Origin: an uncultured Muribaculaceae bacterium
Lineage (GTDB): Bacteria > Bacteroidota > Bacteroidia > Bacteroidales > Muribaculaceae
Direction: 5' to 3'
Assembly (NCBI GenBank): GCA_910579035.1
Contig: CAJTSR010000019.1
Location: 1-57,810, forward strand
Length of the DNA: 57,810 bases
Positions within the stretch are counted from its first letter, which is position 1, and each line of letters starts with the position of its first letter. Below the pieces are notes generated by a model. The model saw nothing but the letters and a program-made list of their open reading frames with translations. It did no database searches and was not told the DNA's origin. The translations under genes were made by a program, and so were the position numbers. Below, piece after piece: positions 41,416 to 50,330 of the stretch.

Positions 41416-43833
41416 TCAGTTTATAACCATTATCTTAGCCACGGCGCCGGACGAACCGCCGCTATCGCCGTTTTGCGAGGCGAACACGAGGTAGACGCCT
41501 GTGCGCACACGCTCGCCGGCGCTGTTGCAGCCGTCCCAGCGTATCATTCCGCCTTCGGAGCGGCCTTGGAAGAAGACGTTGCCGGCCATGTCGGCAATCT
41601 TCACAAGAGAGCCGTCCATAAGCCCTTTCACGGTGATCCAGCCGGTGTATTCCGGCCTTACCGGGTTGGGGTAGGCATATATGTCGGAGTAATCGTCGGC
41701 AGCGGGCGATGAGTCGCTGTCGTATGAGTAAAAGCCGTCCTTGGTGCCGAAAAACACTTTGTTGCTGTGCGGGTGGCAGGCTACGTCGTACACAAAGTTA
41801 GGTAGAGGGGAGTTGGAGGCGTTGAAGTGTTCCAGTATCTCTGTTCCGTCGGGGCTTACTAGGTATACTCCGTCGGTTTCCGTGGCAAGCCATTTGCGGT
41901 CGGTGGGATCGACGGCGATGCCTACAACCTTCACTCCGTCGAGGAGGTAGTCGCCGAGGCCTGTGCCGTCGTTGCGTGCCACTATCGGGCGCCGGAAAGT
42001 GAGCACGTCGCCCATGGCGTCGGCAGGCTTCTCTATCACGATAGGCCCTTGGACTGTCGGCATCCACACGCGTCCCTTGCGGTCTTCCACCATATAGGGG
42101 CTGCGGGCAGATTCTATCTCGCGGCCATCGGTGTCGAAAAATTCCTGATGAAGGCGCAGGCGGTCGTCGGAGAAATCGTGCGGCGTGCCGTTGTTGTCCA
42201 TCACCATTATGTTGTTGTACTCTCCCTGAGTGAAGAATCGGAGGTTTGAGTGGCGGCAGAAAAGCACATTCATTTCGCGGCTGGTCCAGTAATCGGGCAG
42301 CACCACGCGAATCCAGTCGGAATGCTTTACGGCCTTGAGGTCGCCGCGTCGTTTGTCGGCCGGCAGCACCAGATATGTCGGAGCCGGAGCGCTGCGGTGT
42401 CCGAGGCCGAGCCAAAGGTTGCCTGCCGGGTCGATATTGAGGTCGTAGCCTCGGGGCGTGTCCCAGTCGTCATAGCTGTTGTTGTGGTCGAAGTATGTAA
42501 GCACCTCGTTGCCGCGCATCACAAAGAATGCTGTCGAGTTTGTGCCCTGATACCATATCGAACTGTCGTCGGGATCTTCGGCCAGGCGGGTGGCGCCGCC
42601 TACGATTCCTTTCCAGTTGGTTCGTTGCTGGCGTGCGGCCATGGCGCTGTTTATAGGCTCGGCTTCCATCACGGTGACGTCGCGTATGGCGTTGTCGTCT
42701 GGCGTGAAGATGTTGACAGTCTGTATGCCGTCGTAATTGTCGTAGTCCGACGATGTGTAGTACTGTGCCGGACCTGCGTTGCGCACGTACAGCCTGTTTC
42801 CGTCGGGACTCCATGTGAAGTGCGCCGCTTCGGCCACAGTGAATGCCTCGGGACGGAACTCCGCGGTTGTTATAGCGGGGTTGTCGCCGTCAAGGCGGTA
42901 CCGGGCGGCTCCTGCAGTGGTAGTAATCCATACTGATTGCGGCCCGGTAAACGAATAGGCCGTCTTGCCGGCCGCGCCTTCGGGTATGGCTGTTGAGCTG
43001 ATGGTGCCGTCGGGAGATATGAAAATGTATTTGTCGGCCGCGCGTGCGAAAGCCCCGCCTTGGGCGGCGGGACGTATTTTTTTGTCGGCGGCTGTATATG
43101 CCGTGGTTGTGATTGCCACCGTATTTGAGGCAAAATCAGGCACGGCGGTTTTGATTATGCCTGAATTGTCGGCAAATGCTATCGTGCCTGATGACAACAG
43201 CACGGAGGATTGTGCCTGGAAATTGCCCGAAAGCGGCGTGAAGCTGTCGAATTTCGAGTGGCGCCCTTCAAGCGGACTTGAATAAAGCTTGCCGCCGGAA
43301 ATAAGCACGAGGCGGTCGCCGACAGGGAATATGTTGTCGACCGCTATGTTATAGATTCCGGAGTCGGTCACTTCGAGGCGTTCGCTGTCGTATATGGCGA
43401 AGCCGAAGTCGGTGGCAAGATATATCTTTTTGTCGTGGAAGCAGGCGTTGCGTATGCCGTGGGTAGATGTCAGGATGGCATCTTTGATGTCGGGCAGGTT
43501 GGCGGTGCGTCCGTTGTCGAAAACGAGGTCGATGTTTCCGTTTTCGTAGGCAAGCAGGAGGAAGCCGTCGGCATCGTTGTAATATATGCCTTTTATAGAG
43601 GTGTCGGACAGCTTGTTGGCCTTGGTGTAGAAGTATATCTCGTCATCGTCGTGGCTGCGGGAGAACAGTGTGCCGCCGCTTAGGAAGTATGTGCGGTCTG
43701 CGGCGTCGACAACGTTCTCATACGTGTAGTCAACGAGCGGGTACACGGCCCAGTTGCCGGCCGAGGGCTTGGCGTGAACCGTTGCGGCAGACAGTGCTGC
43801 AAGCATCAGGAGCGCTTTCGTCTTTATTGCCAT
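41416..43833 (-). CDS. porZ: T9SS surface protein PorZ (beta-propeller)
   Basis: The 805-residue product has a signal peptide (about 1-21). It begins the PorZ pattern: GNWAVYPLVDYTYENVVDA, then YFLSGGTLFSRS, NKLSDTSIKGIYYN and LLLAYENGNIDLVFDNG within the first 110 residues. Two large beta-propeller regions fill the middle (WLGLGHRS, RVWMPTVQGPIVIEK, KWLATETDGVYLVSPDGTEI). The last 85 residues (AYPNPVRPEYTGWITVKGL to the end) form a type A T9SS sorting domain. In Porphyromonas PorZ sits on the surface in the attachment complex with PorU, PorV and PorQ and presents A-LPS to the sortase. Its gene overlaps rdgB by 10 bp. Confidence 0.85.
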   Translation of the reverse strand: MAIKTKALLMLAALSAATVHAKPSAGNWAVYPLVDYTYENVVDAADRTYFLSGGTLFSRSHDDDEIYFYTKANKLSDTSIKGIYYNDADGFLLLAYENGNIDLVFDNGRTANLPDIKDAILTSTHGIRNACFHDKKIYLATDFGFAIYDSERLEVTDSGIYNIAVDNIFPVGDRLVLISGGKLYSSPLEGRHSKFDSFTPLSGNFQAQSSVLLSSGTIAFADNSGIIKTAVPDFASNTVAITTTAYTAADKKIRPAAQGGAFARAADKYIFISPDGTISSTAIPEGAAGKTAYSFTGPQSVWITTTAGAARYRLDGDNPAITTAEFRPEAFTVAEAAHFTWSPDGNRLYVRNAGPAQYYTSSDYDNYDGIQTVNIFTPDDNAIRDVTVMEAEPINSAMAARQQRTNWKGIVGGATRLAEDPDDSSIWYQGTNSTAFFVMRGNEVLTYFDHNNSYDDWDTPRGYDLNIDPAGNLWLGLGHRSAPAPTYLVLPADKRRGDLKAVKHSDWIRVVLPDYWTSREMNVLFCRHSNLRFFTQGEYNNIMVMDNNGTPHDFSDDRLRLHQEFFDTDGREIESARSPYMVEDRKGRVWMPTVQGPIVIEKPADAMGDVLTFRRPIVARNDGTGLGDYLLDGVKVVGIAVDPTDRKWLATETDGVYLVSPDGTEILEHFNASNSPLPNFVYDVACHPHSNKVFFGTKDGFYSYDSDSSPAADDYSDIYAYPNPVRPEYTGWITVKGLMDGSLVKIADMAGNVFFQGRSEGGMIRWDGCNSAGERVRTGVYLVFASQNGDSGGSSGAVAKIMVIN

Positions 43834-44414
43834 GGCTGCTGCGATAAGAAGTCCATCAGAAGCCTTACAGCGTTGCCTCGGTGGCTTACTGCATTTTTCT
43901 CGTCGGGTGTTGCTTCGGCGAATGTCTTGGCCCAGCCGAGGGGGCGGAACAAGGGGTCATACCCGAATCCACCTTCACCGTGGGCTTCGGTAAGAATCTC
44001 TCCTTCCACGCTGCCGTTGAAAAAACGCGGCTCGTCGTTGCCTGCGAGCAGGGCTATGGCTGTGCGGAAGCGGGCGCGGCGGTCGGTTGTGCCTGATAGC
44101 CGGCTCAGCAGCTTGGCATTGTTGGCGGCAGAGTCGTGGCCTTCTCCGGCATAGCGCGCGGAGCGCACTCCCGGTTCGCCGCCGAGAGCGTCGACCTCGA
44201 GGCCCGAATCATCGGCGAAGCAGTCGTAGCCGTAGCGTTCTTTCACCCAGCGGGCTTTCAGCAGGGCGTTTCCTTCAAAAGTATCGGCTGTTTCGGGTAT
44301 GTCGTCGTGGCAGCCTATGTCGTCAAGGCTCAGTATGGCCATATCAGCCCCCGCAAGCTCGCGCAGTTCGCGGAGCTTGTGGGGGTTGTTACTCGCAAAA
44401 ACAATTTGTTTCAT
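43824..44414 (-). CDS. rdgB: non-canonical purine NTP pyrophosphatase (RdgB/HAM1)
   Basis: The 196-residue enzyme has all family marks: IVFASNNPHKLRELREL at the start, DTFEGNALLKARWV near residue 43, FADDSGLEVDALGGEPGVRSARYAG near 65, GGFGYDPLF near 148 and SHRGNAVRLL near 176. It hydrolyses ITP, dITP and XTP to monophosphates and so keeps deaminated purines out of nucleic acids. The gene lies 37 bp behind leuS and overlaps porZ by 10 bp, placing it in the nadA-leuS-rdgB-porZ run. Confidence 0.96.
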   Translation of the reverse strand: MKQIVFASNNPHKLRELRELAGADMAILSLDDIGCHDDIPETADTFEGNALLKARWVKERYGYDCFADDSGLEVDALGGEPGVRSARYAGEGHDSAANNAKLLSRLSGTTDRRARFRTAIALLAGNDEPRFFNGSVEGEILTEAHGEGGFGYDPLFRPLGWAKTFAEATPDEKNAVSHRGNAVRLLMDFLSQQPWQ

Positions 44415-44451
44415 AATGTTTTAACGCGGATATAAGGCCACTTATTGCCAA

Positions 44452-47226
44452 TTATGACACTACGATGTTCACAATCTTGCCGGGCACGACAATAATCTTG
44501 CGTACAGTCTTGCCTTCGAGCCATTTGGCGGCGCCTTCGGCTTCGAGGGCCGTTTTTTCGATATCCTCGCGGGCGGCGTCGGCAGCCACGGTGATGTTGT
44601 AGCGTGCCTTGCCGTTGAACGATACCGCCATGGTGGCAGTGTCCTCCTTGAGGTAGTCTTCATTGTGTTCGGGCCAGTTGGCATCGACCACGCTTGTGTC
44701 GTGTCCGAGCGCTCCCTGCCACAGTGCCTCGGCTGTGAACGGCGCGAACGGTGCCACAACCACGGCGAGTTGCTCAAGGATGGCGCGCGAGCCGCATTTC
44801 TGCTGAGCCAGCTCGTTGACGCATATCATAAAGGCTGCCACAGAGGTATTGAAAGAGAATCCCTCGATGTCGGCTGTCACTTTCTTGATAAGTTTGTGGA
44901 GCGATTTGAGGTTGTCGCGGGTTGGCTCGTTGTCGTTTACGAGGCAGTCGTCGCCGCGCCAGTATAGGCTCCATAGCTTCTTCATAAAGCGGAACACGCC
45001 GTCGATGCCGTTGGTATCCCACGGCTTGCTGGCTTCAAGCGGCCCGAGGAACATTTCGTACAGGCGGAGCGTGTCGGCGCCGTAGCGTTCCACCATGTCG
45101 TCGGGATTGACAACGTTGTGCATCGATTTCGACATTTTTTCCACGGCGTGGCCGCAGATGTAGCGCCCGTTGTCGAGCACGAAGTCGGCATCGGCAAACT
45201 CGGGACGCCATGCGCGGAAGGCTTCCGTGTCGAGCACGTCGCCGTCGCCCACTATGTTGATGTCGACGCGTATCGGGGTCGTGTCGTAGTTGTCTTTCAG
45301 GGTGGCGCTCACGAAGGTGTTGGTGTCCTTGATGCGGTATACGAAGCTTGTGCGGCCCTGTATCATACCCTGGTTGATGAGTTTGTGGAACGGTTCGTCG
45401 TCGACCACGCAGCCGTAGTCGAACAGGAACTTATTCCAGAATCGGCTGTATATCAGATGGCCTGTTGCGTGTTCGCTGCCTCCGATGTAGAGGTCGACGC
45501 AGCGCCAGTACTCGTCGGCTTCGCGCGATACGAGGGCCTTGTCGTTGTGCGGGTCCATATATCGCAGGTAGTATGCCGACGAACCTGCGAAGCCGGGCAT
45601 AGTGTTAAGTTCCAAGGGGTAGCCTTCGGGCGTAACCCAGTTCTTGGCGCGTCCCAGAGGCGGCTCGCCGGTTTCAGTAGGGAGGTATTTGTCGATTTCG
45701 GGCAGCTCGAGCGGGAGATTTTCGTAGGCTGTCGGAATGCCGTCGACATAGCATACGGGTATAGGCTCGCCCCAGTAGCGCTGGCGGCTGAATATGGCGT
45801 CGCGCAGACGGTAGTTTGTCTTCACGCGTCCGATTCCTTTTTCTTCGATAAAGATCTTGGTGGCGGCAATGGCCTCTTTCACGGTCATACCGTTGAGATT
45901 CAGCTCGGGGCCTTCGGAGTTTATCATCGTGCCTTCTTTGGCGTCGAAGCTCTCCTCGCTCACATCGGCGCCCTCGATAAGCGGTATTATGGGCAGGTCG
46001 AAGTGGCGTGCAAAGGCGTAGTCGCGGCTGTCGTGGGCCGGTACGGCCATAATGGCTCCGGTGCCGTAGCCTGCCAGAACGTAGTCGCTGATGTATACCG
46101 GTATCTTCTTGCCTGAAAGCGGGTTGATGGCATATGAGCCGCTGAATACGCCGCTGACGCGCTTGTCGATCATACGTTCGCGCTCTGTACGGTTGCGGAT
46201 AGAGCGCAGGTATTCGTCGACGGCCTCTTTCTGGTCGGCGGTGACGACTTCGGCCACGTATTTGCTTTCAGGAGCAAGCACCATGAATGTGACGCCGAAC
46301 ACCGTGTCGGCGCGGGTGGTGAATATTTCGAGTTCGAGGTCATCGCGTCCGTCGATTTTGAAACGCATCTCGGCGCCTTCCGAGCGGCCTATCCAGTTGC
46401 GCTGTGTTTCCTTGATGGATTCCGACCAGTCGATGCGGTTCAGACCTTCGAGAAGCCTCTCCGCGTAGGCAGACACTCGCAGACACCACTGCCACATCTC
46501 TTTCTGCTCCACGGGGTAGCCGCCGCGTACCGACAGGCCTTCGCTCACCTCGTCGTTGGCGAGCACGGTGCCGAGTTTCGGACACCAGTTCACCATCGTG
46601 TTGCCGAGGTATGCAAGACGGTAGTTCATCAGTATGTCGCTCTGCTCCTTGGCTGCCATGGCGTTCCATTCGGCTGCGGATATGTGCAGCTCCTTGCTCT
46701 GGGCTGCATTAAGACCCTCGGTGCCGTGAGCCGCAAGGTGTTCGCGGAGCTTTTCCACGGGCATGGCGCGGTCGGCGTCCTTGTCGTAGTACGATTCAAA
46801 CATCTTGAGGAACGCCCACTGCGTCCAGCGGTAAAATTCGGAGTCGCAGGTGCGTATCTCGCGGCTCCAGTCGAAGCTGAAACCTATCTTGTCGAGCTGG
46901 CTGCGGTAGCGTGCAGTGTTCTGGCGGGTAGTTATCTCGGGGTGCTGGCCTGTCTGTATGGCATACTGTTCGGCGGGGAGGCCGTAGGCGTCGTAGCCCA
47001 TGGGGTGGAGCACGTTGAAGCCGCACAGGCGCTTGTAGCGCGACACGATGTCGCTGGCTATGTATCCCAGCGGGTGGCCTACGTGGAGTCCTGCGCCGGA
47101 GGGGTAGGGGAACATGTCGAGCACGTAGTATTTCGGACGCGAATGGTCGATTTCCACGTGGTATATGTCGGTGTCTTTCCAGTATTGGCTGACACGGCTT
47201 TCTATTTCTTTATGATTGAATTCCAT
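44452..47226 (-). CDS. leuS: leucyl-tRNA synthetase
   Basis: The 924-residue enzyme has the class I signatures: PYPSGAGLHVGHPLGY near residue 40-55 (HIGH equivalent HVGH) and EKMSKSMHN near 697 (KMSKS). The CP1 editing domain is between them (TTRADTVFGVTFM near 305, GTGAIMAVPAHDSRD near 395). The length matches Bacteroidales LeuS, which have an insertion before the KMSKS loop. It charges tRNA-Leu with leucine. It stands 21 bp behind nadA and 37 bp before rdgB, so all are likely co-transcribed. Confidence 0.98.
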   Translation of the reverse strand: MEFNHKEIESRVSQYWKDTDIYHVEIDHSRPKYYVLDMFPYPSGAGLHVGHPLGYIASDIVSRYKRLCGFNVLHPMGYDAYGLPAEQYAIQTGQHPEITTRQNTARYRSQLDKIGFSFDWSREIRTCDSEFYRWTQWAFLKMFESYYDKDADRAMPVEKLREHLAAHGTEGLNAAQSKELHISAAEWNAMAAKEQSDILMNYRLAYLGNTMVNWCPKLGTVLANDEVSEGLSVRGGYPVEQKEMWQWCLRVSAYAERLLEGLNRIDWSESIKETQRNWIGRSEGAEMRFKIDGRDDLELEIFTTRADTVFGVTFMVLAPESKYVAEVVTADQKEAVDEYLRSIRNRTERERMIDKRVSGVFSGSYAINPLSGKKIPVYISDYVLAGYGTGAIMAVPAHDSRDYAFARHFDLPIIPLIEGADVSEESFDAKEGTMINSEGPELNLNGMTVKEAIAATKIFIEEKGIGRVKTNYRLRDAIFSRQRYWGEPIPVCYVDGIPTAYENLPLELPEIDKYLPTETGEPPLGRAKNWVTPEGYPLELNTMPGFAGSSAYYLRYMDPHNDKALVSREADEYWRCVDLYIGGSEHATGHLIYSRFWNKFLFDYGCVVDDEPFHKLINQGMIQGRTSFVYRIKDTNTFVSATLKDNYDTTPIRVDINIVGDGDVLDTEAFRAWRPEFADADFVLDNGRYICGHAVEKMSKSMHNVVNPDDMVERYGADTLRLYEMFLGPLEASKPWDTNGIDGVFRFMKKLWSLYWRGDDCLVNDNEPTRDNLKSLHKLIKKVTADIEGFSFNTSVAAFMICVNELAQQKCGSRAILEQLAVVVAPFAPFTAEALWQGALGHDTSVVDANWPEHNEDYLKEDTATMAVSFNGKARYNITVAADAAREDIEKTALEAEGAAKWLEGKTVRKIIVVPGKIVNIVVS

Positions 47227-47247
47227 CGGATTGTTGTTTGTTCGGGG

Positions 47248-48213
47248 TTAGCAAAGGGAGAGCATTCGTTCTATGGGGCGCAGCGCGCGCTCGGCCAGCT
47301 CGGGGTCGACCTGTATTTCAGGCTTTCCGTCGCGCAGACAGTCGCGGAGCTTGGCGAGGGTGTTGAGCTTCATATAGGCGCATTCGTTGCAGCCGCAAGT
47401 GCTGTCGGTAGGCGGTGCGGCTATGAATGTTTTTTCGGGAGCGCCTTTGCGCATCTGGTGCAGAATGCCGCTTTCGGTAGCGACTATAAATTCCTTGGCA
47501 GGGCTTGCAAGGGCGTACTCGAGCAAGGCGGCGGTGGAGCCTACCTTGTCGGCCAGAAGCAGGACGGGGCGGCGGCACTCGGGGTGGGCCAGCACGGGGG
47601 CGTCGGGGTGTGCGGCTTTCAGCTCTGCTATCCGCTCGGGCGAGAAGCGTTCGTGCACGTGGCAGGCGCCGTCCCACAGCACCATTTCGCGGTCTGTGAC
47701 GGAGTTGATGTACGAGCCGAGATTGCGGTCGGGCCCGAAGATTATTTTTTCGTCGGCCGGGAACGATTCGACTATTCGGCGGGCGTTGCTGCTTGTCACC
47801 AGCACGTCGCTCAGGGCCTTGACTCCGATAGAGGTGTTTACGTATGAAATGACAGTGTGGCCGGGGTGTGCGGCCACAAACGCGGCAAACTCCTCGGCAG
47901 GGCAACTGTCGGCGAGGGAGCAGCCGGCTTCGAGGTCGGGCATAAGCACGGTTTTGTCGGGGCAGAGCACCTTTACGGTTTCACCCATGAAATTGACTCC
48001 GCACATCACCACGACGTCGGCGTCGCGGGCGGCGTCGGCTGCTTTCTGGGCAAGCGCGAGGGAGTCGCCAACATAGTCGGCGATGTCCTGTAAGGCGCCG
48101 TCCACATAGTAGTGTGCCAGAATAACGGCGTTTTTCTCCTTTTTAAGCCGGAGTATCTCTTCGCGCAGGGCATCGTTGCCGACTCCTGCGCCGCTATTAG
48201 TGCATTCTTTCAT
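47248..48213 (-). CDS. nadA: quinolinate synthase A
   Basis: From the ATG at 48213 the product has 321 residues. ILAHYYVDGALQDIADYVGDSL is near the start (residues 30-50), and the three Cys blocks that bind the 4Fe-4S cluster are all present (MCGVNFMGET, AHPECRRPV, CGCNECAYM). With aspartate oxidase it makes quinolinate from iminoaspartate and dihydroxyacetone phosphate in NAD synthesis. A 15-bp tandem duplication covers the start region, so a GTG at 48228 gives a variant with five extra residues (MKECT repeated). The ATG is preferred. It heads the leuS-rdgB-porZ run. Confidence 0.96.
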   Translation of the reverse strand: MKECTNSGAGVGNDALREEILRLKKEKNAVILAHYYVDGALQDIADYVGDSLALAQKAADAARDADVVVMCGVNFMGETVKVLCPDKTVLMPDLEAGCSLADSCPAEEFAAFVAAHPGHTVISYVNTSIGVKALSDVLVTSSNARRIVESFPADEKIIFGPDRNLGSYINSVTDREMVLWDGACHVHERFSPERIAELKAAHPDAPVLAHPECRRPVLLLADKVGSTAALLEYALASPAKEFIVATESGILHQMRKGAPEKTFIAAPPTDSTCGCNECAYMKLNTLAKLRDCLRDGKPEIQVDPELAERALRPIERMLSLC

Positions 48214-48227
48214 AGTGCATTCTTTCA
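48198..48227. repeat. 15-bp tandem duplication over the nadA start
   Basis: Bases 48198-48212 and 48213-48227 are identical 15-mers read head to tail. Each copy encodes MKECT-like residues on the minus strand, so the gene has two alternative in-frame start regions (ATG at 48213 and GTG at 48228). Confidence 0.85.
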
Positions 48228-48232
48228 CAATG

Positions 48233-48240
48233 CAAAATTA
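48233..48240 (-). promoter_or_regulatory. -7 box of the nadA operon
   Basis: TAATTTTG on the minus strand matches TAnnTTTG. It predicts transcription near 48229, almost at the GTG alternative start and 16 nt before the ATG. A second box-like TATATTTG is at 48253-48260. Neither has a well-spaced -33 element. Confidence 0.4.
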
Positions 48241-48279
48241 GCACTCTTTTTCCAAATATACCTCCGGAAATGGCCAAAT

Positions 48280-50250
48280 TTATGAGGGGAGCAGGGAACG
48301 GGCGTGGCCGGCAAGGGCGGTCTTGGTTGCGGAATGACGTGTCACCATCTCCACGAAGGGGTCGGCCCGGTACTGGCCGCGCACAGAGTTGAAGTCGTCG
48401 TCGGCCTCGCTGTCGGGGGCGTCGATGCCGAAACCGGTGCGTGAACGCAGGGAGTACTCTTTGCGGGCGTCTTCGAGCAGCATGGCGTTGAGCGATGTCA
48501 CGGAGGCAAGCCATCGGTCGATTATGGCGTGAATGTCGGCCGGAGTGATGTCGGCGAGCGCCTTGCCGTACCACGACTCGAACTTCTCGGCCACCCAGGT
48601 CCACTCCATGTCGTAATAGTCGGCATGAAGACTGCGCCAGCGGCTTTCGAGAGCTTCGAGCGAGTCGATGGTGCCGTCGCATATGTGGTCGCATACTTTG
48701 TCGACTTCGGTCTTGGGGGCGAACATTCCGCAGATGTCTACCCAGCGGCCTGTGCCTGCGGGGTGCGTGGGTTGCAGTCGGCGTGTTAATTCGGCATTGT
48801 CGGCCACAGGCTCTGTGCCGAGGCGGTGTATCACAGAGTTGCCCATAAATTTGTCGATGGCGAGGCGGTAGAGGTCGCGGCCTTTGCGAAGGGCGTGGGC
48901 ATCGATGGTCATAGTCTGGAAGGCGAAGCGCCCGGCGGTGAGCCCGGCTGTGCGTTCGAGGTCGTCGAGCAGCCGTATGCCACTCATCATCTTGCCTGCC
49001 GTGTATGGGCTGAGCAGGTTGAAGTTGATGCAGTCGAGGCGGTCGGGGTCGTGGCGTTTGTCGCGTTTTGGCCACTTCTGGGCGTCGCGTATGGTGCCCA
49101 CGCTGCGCAGGTTGATGCCCGGCACAAGGAACGATTCGTTGCCGCCCTCGATGAGGTAGGAGAACGGCAGGCGAGAGGTATCGGGGTGGTTGACATGGCG
49201 CCCCATTACCAGCGAGAACGCGCCTATCTTTGCCGGCCACAGTATGTAGGAGTCGCTCGTTGTCTTGGAGCCGCGTTCCACCACGCCTTGGTGTATCGGT
49301 CCGAGCTTGTACATATGGTTGCTCTGGTTGGAGCCTGAGCCGGCGTTGAGGAATGAGAACATTCCGGCTATCAGCAGGCTTGATTTGTGCATCGTGACGG
49401 TGTACGGGCCGCCGAATATGGCTGCGGCCTCGCCGTTCTCGCAGCTGCAATTGGCAAAAAACAGCGAGTCGTGGGCTGAAAAGAGGTTGGTGAGGCGCGT
49501 GGCCTGCCCGATGAAGCAGTGGTGTACCACGGCGCCGTCGGCTACGCGGCTGCCCGACGCGAACACGAATCCCTCGGCAATGACGCCGCGACCCACATAC
49601 ACAGGGTCGGCGGCTGTTGAGGCTATGGTGCCGTCGGCAAGGCGTGCCGCACCCTCGATTTGTGTGTGCGGGCCGATGTTGACATTGGTAATCGAACCGG
49701 AGTTGACAATCTCGGCTCCTTCGCCTATTTGTCCGCGACAGCCGAATAGTTTGGCCGCGTGTACTTTAATCATCGTTATTAGGCGCTCTACCATCGTGCG
49801 CCTGTTGCGGTACATCGCTATGAGGTAGGCGGTTTGTGCCGAGAGGCGTTCGTACACGGGCACTTCGCGGCCACCCGTTTCGTTGAGCACAGACACTTCT
49901 GTGCCTACTCCGAAGGAGGAATCGAGGGTCGATATTATATTGTCGACGTTCTCGATGTAGGAATTGGCGGCAATGTCGTAGTTGGCGATGTTGCAGGTGC
50001 TTATATATGCGTCGTCGCCTATGCTTGCGTTGTGTAGCGTGGCCCGGCGTATAGCCGAATGCCTTTCGAGGCCACCCGGACGGCGGAATGTGCCGTCAAG
50101 GCGCCCTAAGCGGATCTTGCCTGAAAACTCGACATCGTGTATGCGGCTTGTGGAAAAATTTTCGCTAACTTCTATTTCTGCCCAGTCGGCAGCGGTGCAT
50201 CCCTGCGCTTCAAGGGCGCCTATCTCGTCAATGGTCAGACTGCGGTACAT
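48280..50250 (-). CDS. DUF4954 family left-handed beta-helix protein
   Basis: The 656-residue protein matches the Bacteroidota DUF4954 family. After RSLTIDEIGALEAQGC come many hexapeptide-type turns (IRRATLHNASIGDDAYISTCNIANYDI, IGEGAEIVNSGSITNVNIGPHTQIEGAARL in parts) that form a left-handed beta-helix like those of sugar-nucleotide acyl- or uridylyltransferases. The C-terminal third (from about residue 400) is helical. No signal peptide is seen. It may act on nucleotide sugars, but no substrate is established. The promoter at 50283-50314 lies just upstream, so it is transcribed separately from mfd. Confidence 0.82.
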   Translation of the reverse strand: MYRSLTIDEIGALEAQGCTAADWAEIEVSENFSTSRIHDVEFSGKIRLGRLDGTFRRPGGLERHSAIRRATLHNASIGDDAYISTCNIANYDIAANSYIENVDNIISTLDSSFGVGTEVSVLNETGGREVPVYERLSAQTAYLIAMYRNRRTMVERLITMIKVHAAKLFGCRGQIGEGAEIVNSGSITNVNIGPHTQIEGAARLADGTIASTAADPVYVGRGVIAEGFVFASGSRVADGAVVHHCFIGQATRLTNLFSAHDSLFFANCSCENGEAAAIFGGPYTVTMHKSSLLIAGMFSFLNAGSGSNQSNHMYKLGPIHQGVVERGSKTTSDSYILWPAKIGAFSLVMGRHVNHPDTSRLPFSYLIEGGNESFLVPGINLRSVGTIRDAQKWPKRDKRHDPDRLDCINFNLLSPYTAGKMMSGIRLLDDLERTAGLTAGRFAFQTMTIDAHALRKGRDLYRLAIDKFMGNSVIHRLGTEPVADNAELTRRLQPTHPAGTGRWVDICGMFAPKTEVDKVCDHICDGTIDSLEALESRWRSLHADYYDMEWTWVAEKFESWYGKALADITPADIHAIIDRWLASVTSLNAMLLEDARKEYSLRSRTGFGIDAPDSEADDDFNSVRGQYRADPFVEMVTRHSATKTALAGHARSLLPS

Positions 50251-50282
50251 ATATGAATTGGTTATGAAAAAGGTTTATGCCG

Positions 50283-50314
50283 CGAAGTTACGAAAAAAAT
50301 CAGCCGTGTGCAAA
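50283..50314 (-). promoter_or_regulatory. promoter of the DUF4954 gene
   Basis: TTTG (50314-50311), 20 bp, TAACTTCG (50290-50283) on the minus strand, one mismatch from consensus. The predicted leader is about 28 nt. Confidence 0.6.
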
Positions 50315-50330
50315 AAACTTGCCGAGCCTG

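Noticed and set aside
45118..46116. 332-residue plus-strand frame opposite leuS
   Set aside because: It is antisense to leuS, whose HVGH and KMSKS motifs are intact; there is no promoter or recognisable domain in this frame.
48197..49450. 417-residue minus-strand frame overlapping DUF4954 in another frame
   Set aside because: The product is Arg/Pro/His-rich low-complexity sequence, typical of a shifted frame of a GC-rich gene.
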